This document shows, piece after piece, positions 37,221 to 44,947 of a stretch of 64,000 bases of DNA; the stretch's first letter is position 1, and each line of letters begins with the position of its first letter. Source of the stretch: Bacillota bacterium. Lineage in GTDB: Bacteria > Bacillota > Clostridia > Lachnospirales > Lachnospiraceae. The notes beneath the pieces were generated by a model, which saw nothing but the letters and a program-made list of their open reading frames with translations, did not search any database and was not told the DNA's origin. The position numbers were made by a program, and so were the translations under genes. The stretch is taken from NCBI GenBank assembly GCA_023442465.1, contig JAEZZQ010000001.1, forward strand, positions 1-64,000. The letters are read 5' to 3'.

Positions 37221-38141
37221 ATGAAACTAAGTATTATCATTCCTACGTATAATAACCGGCAACGGCTTGAGATGACATTAGCATATATGGAGAAACAGGA
37301 TTTAAATAAAAATATTTTTGAAGTAATACTGGTGAATGATGGTTCAAATGACGGAACTACAGAATATCTGGAGTCATATCGGACAAACCTCAATCTTACA
37401 GTAATCAACCAGATAAACATGGGACAAGCAAAAGCACGGAACAATGCACTTGCCCGGGCAGAAGGGGAAGTGGTTCTTTTTATTGATGATGATGTTTTGG
37501 GAGACTGTGATTTTATCAGAAATCATTACGAATGCCATCTGCAATCTCAAGAATCGAATCTTGTTGTAGTAGGGCGGATAAAAAATATACCGTTTAGCCA
37601 ATACATTATGGCTATGCATACGATTAAGAATGAGAAAGGGGCACTATGCAGCAGTTTGGACCAGTTTGTGCAAAAAGATGTTTACTTAAATATAAGAGAA
37701 CATATCTGGAACAGTAAATTGGATTATGTTTCCTGGCTGGGATTCACAACAGCAAATGTTTCATTACGCAGGAAATCTATTCTGGATGCCGGTGGATTTG
37801 ATGAGAATTTTATTGGATGGGGGCCGGAGGATGTAGAGCTGGGGTATCGCCTGAAAAGTAATGGAGCATCTTTTGTGTTTCACAGTGAAATCGTAAATTA
37901 CCATTTGGATAAAGAAAAAGCTGCGGATACTTTTTATGTGAATTTGAATAAAAATTTGAGATATTTAAGGGAAAAAAAGTATCCTGGAAACAAGGAGATA
38001 TGGGGATATATACAATTCATTGGAGGACAAATAAGTTTAGAAGCTTTTAATGCTCTCTGTTCTCAGGATGCCTTGACTTATACAAAAAAAGAAGAGGATT
38101 ACTATTTTAGATTTGTTGATTACTTTTTACGTAAAGTTTAA
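37221..38141 (+). CDS. Family 2 glycosyltransferase
   Basis: 306 residues, GT-A fold. Motifs are SIIIPTYNNR at the N-terminus, a nucleotide-sugar/metal DxD region FIDDDVLGD near residue 90, and WGPEDVELGYRL near residue 200 as in the galactosyltransferase-like C-terminal GT2 motif. No membrane helices, so it is probably cytosolic. It likely transfers a sugar to the polyketide chain, or to its acceptor before acylation. A perfect 10-bp inverted repeat overlaps its 3' end. Confidence 0.88.
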   Translation: MKLSIIIPTYNNRQRLEMTLAYMEKQDLNKNIFEVILVNDGSNDGTTEYLESYRTNLNLTVINQINMGQAKARNNALARAEGEVVLFIDDDVLGDCDFIRNHYECHLQSQESNLVVVGRIKNIPFSQYIMAMHTIKNEKGALCSSLDQFVQKDVYLNIREHIWNSKLDYVSWLGFTTANVSLRRKSILDAGGFDENFIGWGPEDVELGYRLKSNGASFVFHSEIVNYHLDKEKAADTFYVNLNKNLRYLREKKYPGNKEIWGYIQFIGGQISLEAFNALCSQDALTYTKKEEDYYFRFVDYFLRKV

Positions 38142-38158
38142 ATATTACCGTAAAAAGT
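38122..38158. repeat. 10-bp inverted repeat at the end of the glycosyltransferase gene
   Basis: ACTTTTTACG at 38122-38131 and CGTAAAAAGT at 38149-38158, 17 bp apart. It straddles the stop codon and precedes the second KS-like gene. Without a T-run it is more likely an mRNA-processing or partial-termination hairpin inside the long operon than a real terminator. Confidence 0.45.
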
Positions 38159-38183
38159 ATGATAGGAATGGAGGTGAAATAAT

Positions 38184-39197
38184 ATGTGTCATCAGAAAAG
38201 AATATATATAACGGGAATGGCGACATGTCTGAAAAAGTATGGGGAAGACTTTGGTGATTTGACAGAAAACCTACCGGATTCAATGGCCCGGCGTATGGAT
38301 AGTTTTTCATTAATGATTATGCAGGGGGCCCTTACCGCACTTACAGATGCGGGATTTGACAACATGGAAGAACAAAAGTGCGGGGCTGTTTTTAATACCT
38401 ATTGGGGCCCTTTAAGGTCTACCGAGACTTTTTTCCTGAGTTTGATCAGAGATGGGGCTGATAATGTACCGCCATCGTTATTCCCAAGTCTGGTTACCAA
38501 TGCTTCCCTTGGAAAAATATGCAAGATTTTCAGAATATTGAATTCCACTTCCTTCCTGATAGCCACGTCACCGCTGGAATATGCAGTACAGTTGATGAAA
38601 GAGCGGGAAAATCAGTTTATGGTGATAGGAGAATGTGATGAACTATTTGAAACAAACCTATCGGCATGCATATCGGCTGGTGTATTAGACCGGGATGGTG
38701 TTACCTTTGCAAATACTAAAACAGTATGTGCAGGTGGCTATAGTGCGTTCATACTGCAAAAGATGGATACCCGGTCAGACTATAAAGGAAAAGTTTATGC
38801 AGAGGTTCTTGCTTCAGCTAATATTTACGCCCCTATGGTAATTAATCAGCTTGCACCGGATACCGCGGCAGATCGTTTCGTTCTGGCGGCGGAGCGTGCA
38901 ATGAAAGAAGCTCTGATAACTGCGGAAGAAATTGGCGGTGTCGTATCATTTTCCAATGGATGTGATGAAATAGAAAAAATTGATAAGACGGCTATGATTA
39001 AGTTATTCGGAGGATATGTGGAACATATTAAGATAGTAAGGCCTAAATATGAAATGGGAGAATTTTTTGGAGAGGGATTTTCTGTTGCGATAAAGGCCGG
39101 GATTGAATTAATGCATACAGTTGGTGATTGTGCAAAAGTTATTATGTGTTGCTCTTATACGGCTGGAAATAATATAAATGTAACGCTTATACGATAA
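38184..39197 (+). CDS. KS-like chain length factor 2 (no catalytic residues)
   Basis: 337 residues, homologous to the KS-like protein at 35357. Both share the segment NTY(F/W)GP followed by ...S(N/L)V(I/T)NA(G/S)LG(R/K)I. The nucleophile region reads STSFLIATSPLEYA, with no Cys, and no HGTGT or GHT motif follows. It sits directly upstream of the second active KS, so it is the probable CLF partner of that enzyme. Strong GGAGGTG ribosome site. The order CLF-KS is the reverse of the first pair. Confidence 0.8.
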   Translation: MCHQKRIYITGMATCLKKYGEDFGDLTENLPDSMARRMDSFSLMIMQGALTALTDAGFDNMEEQKCGAVFNTYWGPLRSTETFFLSLIRDGADNVPPSLFPSLVTNASLGKICKIFRILNSTSFLIATSPLEYAVQLMKERENQFMVIGECDELFETNLSACISAGVLDRDGVTFANTKTVCAGGYSAFILQKMDTRSDYKGKVYAEVLASANIYAPMVINQLAPDTAADRFVLAAERAMKEALITAEEIGGVVSFSNGCDEIEKIDKTAMIKLFGGYVEHIKIVRPKYEMGEFFGEGFSVAIKAGIELMHTVGDCAKVIMCCSYTAGNNINVTLIR

Positions 39198-39239
39198 TAA
39201 AATTCTGATTTTTATACTGCATTAAAGAGGAAAGATGAG

Positions 39240-40433
39240 ATGGGCAAAAGAAGAGTAGTCGTTACTGGCCTCGGAATTGAGACTTCTATTGGGAGCAATG
39301 TTGAGGAATATACCGAGGCATTAATGAATGGCATATCCGGTGTGGATGAAATCAGCCTGTTTGATGCCGACAGGTACCGTACCAATCAGGCGGCATACAT
39401 AAAGCAGCTGAAGGGGAAAGAAAATAGCCGGGGCAGAATATTTACTTTATTGGATAATATTTGCGGACAAGCGGTAGGTGATAGTGGGATTACAGTGAGC
39501 GGGGAGGATATAGGCGTATCCATAGGCAGTTGCCTGGGTAATGTGGATTGCCTTGACCAGTATTATGAGTCAGTTGTTTACAAGTCTCAGGTATCAGTCC
39601 AAGTGATAATGGACCAGCCACATATACAGCCGGCATCCTATGTTGCTGAAAAATATAATTACTACAATATTGCCTCTGTATCGGATACCGCATGCTCCTC
39701 TGCAGCAAATGCGATCGGTTATGCTTACGACCGCATTCTGAGCGGAAAAGCAACTGCCATGCTGACCGGAGGAGTAGATCCGTTTAGCCGTTTGTCGCAA
39801 GGAGGATTTGGATCTTTGAAAAATCTTACTACAACGGTCAATCAACCTCTGTCGGATGACTGCAGTGGGATTATTCTTGGTGAAGGCGGCGGTATTTTAG
39901 TATTGGAGGAGCTTCAGCACGCTTTAAACCGGGATGCAAAGATTTACTGTGAAATAATCGGATATGGCATGGGAAATGATGCATATCATGATACGAAACC
40001 TGACCCAAAATCAAGAGGGGCAATCCGTGCTTTTACCGATTGCATAAAAAACAGCAATATAAAAATAAGTGATGTTGATTATATCAATGCACACGGTACG
40101 GGCACAATGCTCAATGACTCAATGGAACTGAACGCAATTAAAGAAGTATTCGGTGATTATGCGGACAAGATACCAGTCAGTACTATTAAGCCAATGGTTG
40201 GACATACTCTTGGTGCTTCGGGAGCAGTCGAACTTATTGCCTGTATTATAAGCATGCGAAATAAATTTATTCCCCCAACAATTAATCACAAAAAGGCATT
40301 GAGCGGATATGAATTAATAAACACTGTGCCAAATAAAATGCTTAAAATCGACAAATTTGATATAGCTCTCTCCAGTACATTTGCGTTTGGCGGTAATATG
40401 ACAGTTTTGGCATGCAAAAGATATACCAGTTAA
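39240..40433 (+). CDS. Beta-ketoacyl-ACP synthase 2 (active KS)
   Basis: 397 residues, same length as KS 1, with equivalent catalytic residues at identical positions: Cys152 (DTACSSAAN), His285 (AHGTGT), Lys317 and His322 (KPMVGHTLG). Condensing enzyme of the chain-extension cycle. The two KS proteins are clearly related but differ in the nucleophile loop and acyl-pocket region (residues ~95-150), which suggests they handle different chain lengths or starters. Followed after 16 bp by a degenerate flavoprotein gene. Confidence 0.93.
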   Translation: MGKRRVVVTGLGIETSIGSNVEEYTEALMNGISGVDEISLFDADRYRTNQAAYIKQLKGKENSRGRIFTLLDNICGQAVGDSGITVSGEDIGVSIGSCLGNVDCLDQYYESVVYKSQVSVQVIMDQPHIQPASYVAEKYNYYNIASVSDTACSSAANAIGYAYDRILSGKATAMLTGGVDPFSRLSQGGFGSLKNLTTTVNQPLSDDCSGIILGEGGGILVLEELQHALNRDAKIYCEIIGYGMGNDAYHDTKPDPKSRGAIRAFTDCIKNSNIKISDVDYINAHGTGTMLNDSMELNAIKEVFGDYADKIPVSTIKPMVGHTLGASGAVELIACIISMRNKFIPPTINHKKALSGYELINTVPNKMLKIDKFDIALSSTFAFGGNMTVLACKRYTS

Positions 40434-40449
40434 AAGCGGAGGAATCTTT

Positions 40450-41769
40450 ATGGAGAAATTTCAAATTCTTGTTGTAGGAAGTAGCATTACCAATTTGGTA
40501 TGTGGAGCATTGCTGGCTAATTCCGGCCAGGATGTCATGTATATAAAAATAAAGGATCAGAAGCCGGATGCAGGCTTTTTTCCGGAGCATAATGAAAAAT
40601 TTCCGGCATGTGAATTTTCCTATGATTATGATTCTGGAATATTTTATGAACTGCTAAAGGAGCTGCATCTGGAACCTGCTGTCTTTTGTGAAAAGGAATT
40701 ACCTATGCAGCATATTGTTTTGGATGGGAATGTACTGTCATGCCAATATAGCTGGGATAGCTATAAAGCACTTCTATATCATTACTTTCCGGAGGAAAGC
40801 AAGGGCCTTGACCATTATTTTTCAGTTATTGAAAAATTAAATGATGAATGGATATGCATGGTAATGTCTGCAAAGCTGCCTGACTATGGAAAAATAATGA
40901 ATATAGTGAGGTATGCGAAGAAAACTTATACGGATTTTATATATGAGAATTTCCATAATAAGCAGCTGATTAGAATTTTGAAGCAGGATATGGCTTCAAA
41001 AGACGTATCTTTAGTAGTAATGGCTGGTTACATAATGCAAATGTATCATGGAGGACACTTGGAAGCCGGGCAAAGAGAGAAACTTAAGGGTTCCCTTATT
41101 TCTATCCTCGACCGGTCAGTACGTGTAATAGAGGCAGAATATGAAGATATTCGTTATGAATACTGTTATGAAAAGCAGTGCTTTAAGATAATGATTGGCG
41201 AATGTGAATACCAAAGCAATGCGCTGGTTATGGACGGCGACCCACTTAAAAAATTCAATATAAACTATGATTGTAAAGATAGATGTTATACCGTATACAT
41301 CAATGGTAAGCTTAAGGGTCAAACCGATACAGGAAAGAATATTTACAGGTTCTGGAATAATATGCAAGGTAAGGGCAGTGATGAGTTTAATTACTCTTGC
41401 ACCGCAGCCCAAAACAGCAGCGGTATTCAACTGCGTATAAATGTTTACGACCGGGATGATACGGCTGTAAGTCTGATGGCAGGCGATGCTGTACATTATG
41501 TAAAATCTTTTTGCGGTGAGATAAGCTCATATGAAATTATTCGGGAAGAGGATATTTGTGGATTGATGGGATGGAAGGAAGGGCAAGTGAACGCATGGAG
41601 CTTTTCGCCGGGAGAGTTTAACGAGAATCCGCTTACGAAAAGACTTCTGCCCCCGGGGCTCTACTTAACGGAAGGCTGGGGACGTGCGTTGATGACAGCC
41701 GCAAAGGTAACAGCCAAAAATGTGATAGAGGATTGTAAAAAGCAGGTGAGTACATATGGAATCCAGTGA
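40450..41769 (+). CDS. Degenerate phytoene-desaturase-like flavoprotein
   Basis: 439 residues. The start FQILVVGSSITNLVCGALLA lines up with the FAD-binding GxGxxG segment of the intact paralogues (VIVGSGLGGLSAAAYLA), but two glycines are lost. The acidic residue that binds the ribose is also replaced (VMYIKIK). The C-terminal GLYLTEGWGRALMTAAKVTAKN corresponds to the family's C-terminal FAD motif. It probably no longer binds FAD in the standard way and may be a structural partner of one of the desaturase-like enzymes at 47196 or 50000. Confidence 0.68.
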   Translation: MEKFQILVVGSSITNLVCGALLANSGQDVMYIKIKDQKPDAGFFPEHNEKFPACEFSYDYDSGIFYELLKELHLEPAVFCEKELPMQHIVLDGNVLSCQYSWDSYKALLYHYFPEESKGLDHYFSVIEKLNDEWICMVMSAKLPDYGKIMNIVRYAKKTYTDFIYENFHNKQLIRILKQDMASKDVSLVVMAGYIMQMYHGGHLEAGQREKLKGSLISILDRSVRVIEAEYEDIRYEYCYEKQCFKIMIGECEYQSNALVMDGDPLKKFNINYDCKDRCYTVYINGKLKGQTDTGKNIYRFWNNMQGKGSDEFNYSCTAAQNSSGIQLRINVYDRDDTAVSLMAGDAVHYVKSFCGEISSYEIIREEDICGLMGWKEGQVNAWSFSPGEFNENPLTKRLLPPGLYLTEGWGRALMTAAKVTAKNVIEDCKKQVSTYGIQ

Positions 41770-42487
41770 AGATGAAAAGACAATATATCTGGTTACCGGA
41801 GGATCTCGAGGAATCGGAAGGGCCATTTGTGAAAAGCTGGCTGGCTGTAGTACTATCGTTATTATAAATTATAAAAATAATGATGATATGGCGAAAGAAA
41901 CAATGGAACTGATTGAAAACAGGGGCGGAAAAGGCGAGTTATATAAATGCGATATTTCTGATTATGAAGCGGTAAAAGAAATGATCCGAGATATTATTGC
42001 AAAGTATGGAAAGATTGATGGACTCGTTAATAATGCCGGCATATTACTTATGCGTTATTTTATGTTTACCTCTAAGGATGATTGGGATAATGTTATCAAT
42101 ACTAATTTACATGGATTATTTCACTGTACGAAATGTGTAATTCCCGAAATGATGCGCCGGCAAAAAGGAAGGGTCGTTAATATTTCATCGGTGGTCACAC
42201 AGAGAAGTACTGCAGGATGTGTTGCCTATACAGTTTCCAAATATGCTGTCAATGGATTTACAAAGTCTCTTGCAAAAGAGGTTATGAAATACAATATAAG
42301 AATAAATGGTATTAATAGTGGATTTATTGATACGGATATGATCCGGGACTGTGCCGGCTATGGGATTGATATAGAACAATTGGGGAAACCGGAAGATATT
42401 GCAGAATGGGTAAAGTTTTTATTGAGCGACGAATCGAGATATTTGACGGGAGAAATTATTACAGTGGATGGAGGCATGTCCTTATAG
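41756..42487 (+). CDS. 3-oxoacyl-ACP reductase (FabG-like) 2, intact
   Basis: 243 residues. TGGSRGIG at 14-21, NNAG at 92-95, catalytic Ser (SS at 144-145), Tyr158 and Lys162, and the terminal LTGEIITVDGGMSL are all present. It overlaps the degenerate flavoprotein gene by 14 bp, with AGGTGAG as ribosome site. It is a second complete ketoreductase for the cluster and may serve the second KS/CLF pair. Confidence 0.9.
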   Translation: MESSEDEKTIYLVTGGSRGIGRAICEKLAGCSTIVIINYKNNDDMAKETMELIENRGGKGELYKCDISDYEAVKEMIRDIIAKYGKIDGLVNNAGILLMRYFMFTSKDDWDNVINTNLHGLFHCTKCVIPEMMRRQKGRVVNISSVVTQRSTAGCVAYTVSKYAVNGFTKSLAKEVMKYNIRINGINSGFIDTDMIRDCAGYGIDIEQLGKPEDIAEWVKFLLSDESRYLTGEIITVDGGMSL

Positions 42488-42507
42488 GATAAATAAAGGG
42501 GGAAACT

Positions 42508-43815
42508 ATGATATTAAAGGAGGTCCCGGTAAGGTCGGAGAGATTTCATTACCGTTCTATGGCTACTAAAATCACCTTTCATGTCAAAATGCGGGGAGTT
42601 TATGATCATGAGGTAATGTTACAGGCGGTCCGAAAGATTCAAGAGGTGCATCCTATCTTAAGTTTTAATGTTGAAGATAAAAACGGCCAAGTTTATTATA
42701 CCAATAAAAATTCACCACAGCCAGTAGTAAAAATCTATTCGGAAGATACCGGACAGTTAATCGAAAAAGAATCCGTACGATTTATGGCGATAGATAAAGA
42801 GTGGATGATCAAAATCTTTGTGAAAAAATATAAGGATTATTTCTCGCTGGTGTTAATAGCGCACCATATGGTAGGAGATGCGAGGTCCATATTACTGCTA
42901 TTGGACGACTTACTGATATTATATGGCGGCGGTTCCGTCCATGAAGTGGAAGAGCCGGCCATAATTTCCACAGCGGACCAATTGCCGGGTGATTCCGGCC
43001 TTTCTCCCAGACAGAAATATTATGTAGATTATCTGAACAAAAAATGGGAAAAGGAAAAACAAGTATTCGATAAAGACGAATTTAGGAAAATATATGAAAA
43101 CTATTATGCTTCTCATCGTGTAAGGCATGCCAGTTATACTTTGAAGGAAGAAGAGGCAGAGCGTGTTCTCAACCTTTGCAGGCAACATAAAGTCACCTTG
43201 ACTTCATCAATTATTGTGGCATTGTTTAAAGCGGCTCATAAAGTACTGCCGAAATGCATTGACAAATATATTCAAGTGAATTTACCGGTGAGTATCAGGC
43301 ATGAACTTGATTTTCTGCCCCGGCAGTGCGTAGGGAATTATTGTACCGGTATCGATTTTAAGTATGTCAAAAAAGAGGAAGGTGACTTTTGGGAGGAGAC
43401 AGTAGAACTTCATAAAAAAATGACTGATAAGCTGAACCGGAATACGGAAAAATATTTGGTCCTCAATATGTTAATGGGGGTTGAAGGAACTCTTTTGGAT
43501 GCATTGCCATTTACGGTATGCGGAGAATTTGACAGCCTTGTTGCAAGGCAGACAGCGGATTTATTTGGTTTTCATGATTATCAGGTGATTTTTGACGTTT
43601 CTAACATCGGAGCTGCTGCAATCAATAAGGTGAAAGGATTGCATGAACTGATTGATATTGAGTATATTCCACCGCTGGAATTACCGGACCGGATAACACT
43701 GGGTGTTATTGGATTTGAGCATAAGATTAATCTTAGTATGACCTATGATGCTGCTAAAATATCAGAATCACAAATAAGTAAGATATTTGATTACATGTTA
43801 GATATGTATACTTAA
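42508..43815 (+). CDS. HHxxxD acyltransferase / condensation-domain-like protein
   Basis: 435 residues, stand-alone. The catalytic motif is HHMVGDA (His119, His120, Asp124; the usual Gly after Asp is Ala). Size and a two-lobed layout match NRPS condensation, PapA and wax-ester-synthase-like acyltransferases. It could transfer the finished acyl chain from the ACP to a hydroxyl or amine. It is therefore a second possible off-loading catalyst beside the BtrH-type proteins. GGGGGAA ribosome site. Confidence 0.82.
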   Translation: MILKEVPVRSERFHYRSMATKITFHVKMRGVYDHEVMLQAVRKIQEVHPILSFNVEDKNGQVYYTNKNSPQPVVKIYSEDTGQLIEKESVRFMAIDKEWMIKIFVKKYKDYFSLVLIAHHMVGDARSILLLLDDLLILYGGGSVHEVEEPAIISTADQLPGDSGLSPRQKYYVDYLNKKWEKEKQVFDKDEFRKIYENYYASHRVRHASYTLKEEEAERVLNLCRQHKVTLTSSIIVALFKAAHKVLPKCIDKYIQVNLPVSIRHELDFLPRQCVGNYCTGIDFKYVKKEEGDFWEETVELHKKMTDKLNRNTEKYLVLNMLMGVEGTLLDALPFTVCGEFDSLVARQTADLFGFHDYQVIFDVSNIGAAAINKVKGLHELIDIEYIPPLELPDRITLGVIGFEHKINLSMTYDAAKISESQISKIFDYMLDMYT

Positions 43816-43839
43816 TTGCGATATCAGAAAAAGATTTCT

Positions 43840-43859
43840 ACATTCTATAGAAAGAATGT
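43840..43859 (+). other. Small hairpin before the ACP gene
   Basis: ACATTCT pairs with AGAATGT around a 6-nt loop, 37 bp before the ACP start codon. It may protect a processed, more abundant ACP mRNA. No T-run and no properly spaced promoter was found in this 81-bp gap. Confidence 0.4.
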
Positions 43860-43896
43860 TTGAAATAAATAATATTATAATATGGAGGATATTAAA

Positions 43897-44184
43897 ATGA
43901 ACGAATCAGTAAGCTACAGAGTGAAAAAATGTATAATTGAGAGACTTAATCTTAGGATTCAGCCGGAGAATGTGGATGACGAGGCAATGATATTTGCAGC
44001 GGAGGAAATGGACGAACAGACAGAAGGCGGTGTGGTTAAGAACCTTGGCTTGGATTCCATTGATGCACTGGAAATTATCGTCGCGGTAGGTAAGGAATTT
44101 GATATCAAAATTGGAGATGAGGATATGGCAGTTCTTCAAAATCTAAAAACACTGACAGATTATGTATCCTCAAAGGTAGACTAA
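43897..44184 (+). CDS. Acyl carrier protein
   Basis: 95 residues from ATG 43897. The in-frame ATG at 43882 lies inside the ribosome site TGGAGG and is not used. The phosphopantetheine attachment site is Ser54 in LGLDSIDALE. The stretch between helix 1 and this site is longer than in FabD/FabF-type ACPs and acidic (AAEEMDEQTEGG). It is the only carrier protein in the cluster, so both KS/CLF pairs should share it. It would be activated by the Sfp-type transferase at 27764. Confidence 0.94.
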   Translation: MNESVSYRVKKCIIERLNLRIQPENVDDEAMIFAAEEMDEQTEGGVVKNLGLDSIDALEIIVAVGKEFDIKIGDEDMAVLQNLKTLTDYVSSKVD

Positions 44185-44230
44185 AGTACGATACTGCTAA
44201 TTATGAATAGAACTGTTAAATGGAGGGAAA

Positions 44231-44929
44231 ATGCAGCTAGCAATAAACAATCTTTCGAAAAGTTACGGAGAAAAAGAGAGTTATGTGGAAGTACTGAAAG
44301 ATATAAGTTTCGAAATTGAAAAAGGGCAAATCGTTACAATTGTAGGCCCATCCGGTTCTGGGAAATCTACCTTGTTAAATATTATGGGAGGATTGGAGTC
44401 GGCCGATTCGGGTGAAATTTATTTCGAAGGCCAGGAAGTCACATCTATGAGCAAGTCACAGCTCTCTTTGTACCGCAGGAATAAATTAGGATTTATTTTT
44501 CAATTTTATAATCTGGTGCCTAATCTCACGGCAAGGGAAAATATTGAAGTTTGTAAATATTTGTGCGAATCGGGAATAGAAATTGATGAATTATTGGATG
44601 TACTTGATCTGAGTGAACAGGCATCAAAATATCCGAACGAAATGTCCGGAGGGCAGCAGCAGCGCGTGGCAATTGCACGCGCGCTTATCAAGGAACCGAC
44701 TCTTTTACTCTGCGATGAACCGACCGGTGCTTTGGACTATAAGAATTCCAAGGAAGTTCTTCGTTTAATTGAAAAATTGAATAAAAAATATAAAACAACA
44801 ATAATAGTTGTTACTCATAATACGGCAATAGGAAAGATGTCAAATGTTGTCTTGAAACTTAAAGACGGGAAGATCGATCAATTGATTCATAATGAAAAGA
44901 TTGAAAGAGCTGCTGATATTGAATGGTAA
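44231..44929 (+). CDS. ABC transporter ATP-binding protein (MacB/LolD type)
   Basis: 232 residues. Walker A GPSGSGKST, Q-loop in FIFQFYNLVPNLTARENIE, signature MSGGQQQRVAIARA, Walker B LLLCDEPTGALD, and H-loop VVTHN. This is the LolD/MacB subfamily, which works with FtsX-like permeases in export or lipid extraction rather than import. It pairs with the permease gene that follows and probably exports the cluster product. Confidence 0.94.
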   Translation: MQLAINNLSKSYGEKESYVEVLKDISFEIEKGQIVTIVGPSGSGKSTLLNIMGGLESADSGEIYFEGQEVTSMSKSQLSLYRRNKLGFIFQFYNLVPNLTARENIEVCKYLCESGIEIDELLDVLDLSEQASKYPNEMSGGQQQRVAIARALIKEPTLLLCDEPTGALDYKNSKEVLRLIEKLNKKYKTTIIVVTHNTAIGKMSNVVLKLKDGKIDQLIHNEKIERAADIEW

Positions 44930-44947
44930 GTGGAAGGATTAGTAAAG

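Noticed and set aside
43866..43881. Internal promoter for the ACP gene (TTGAAA ... TATAAT)
   Set aside because: The spacing between the hexamers is only ~10 bp, too short for a sigma-A promoter.
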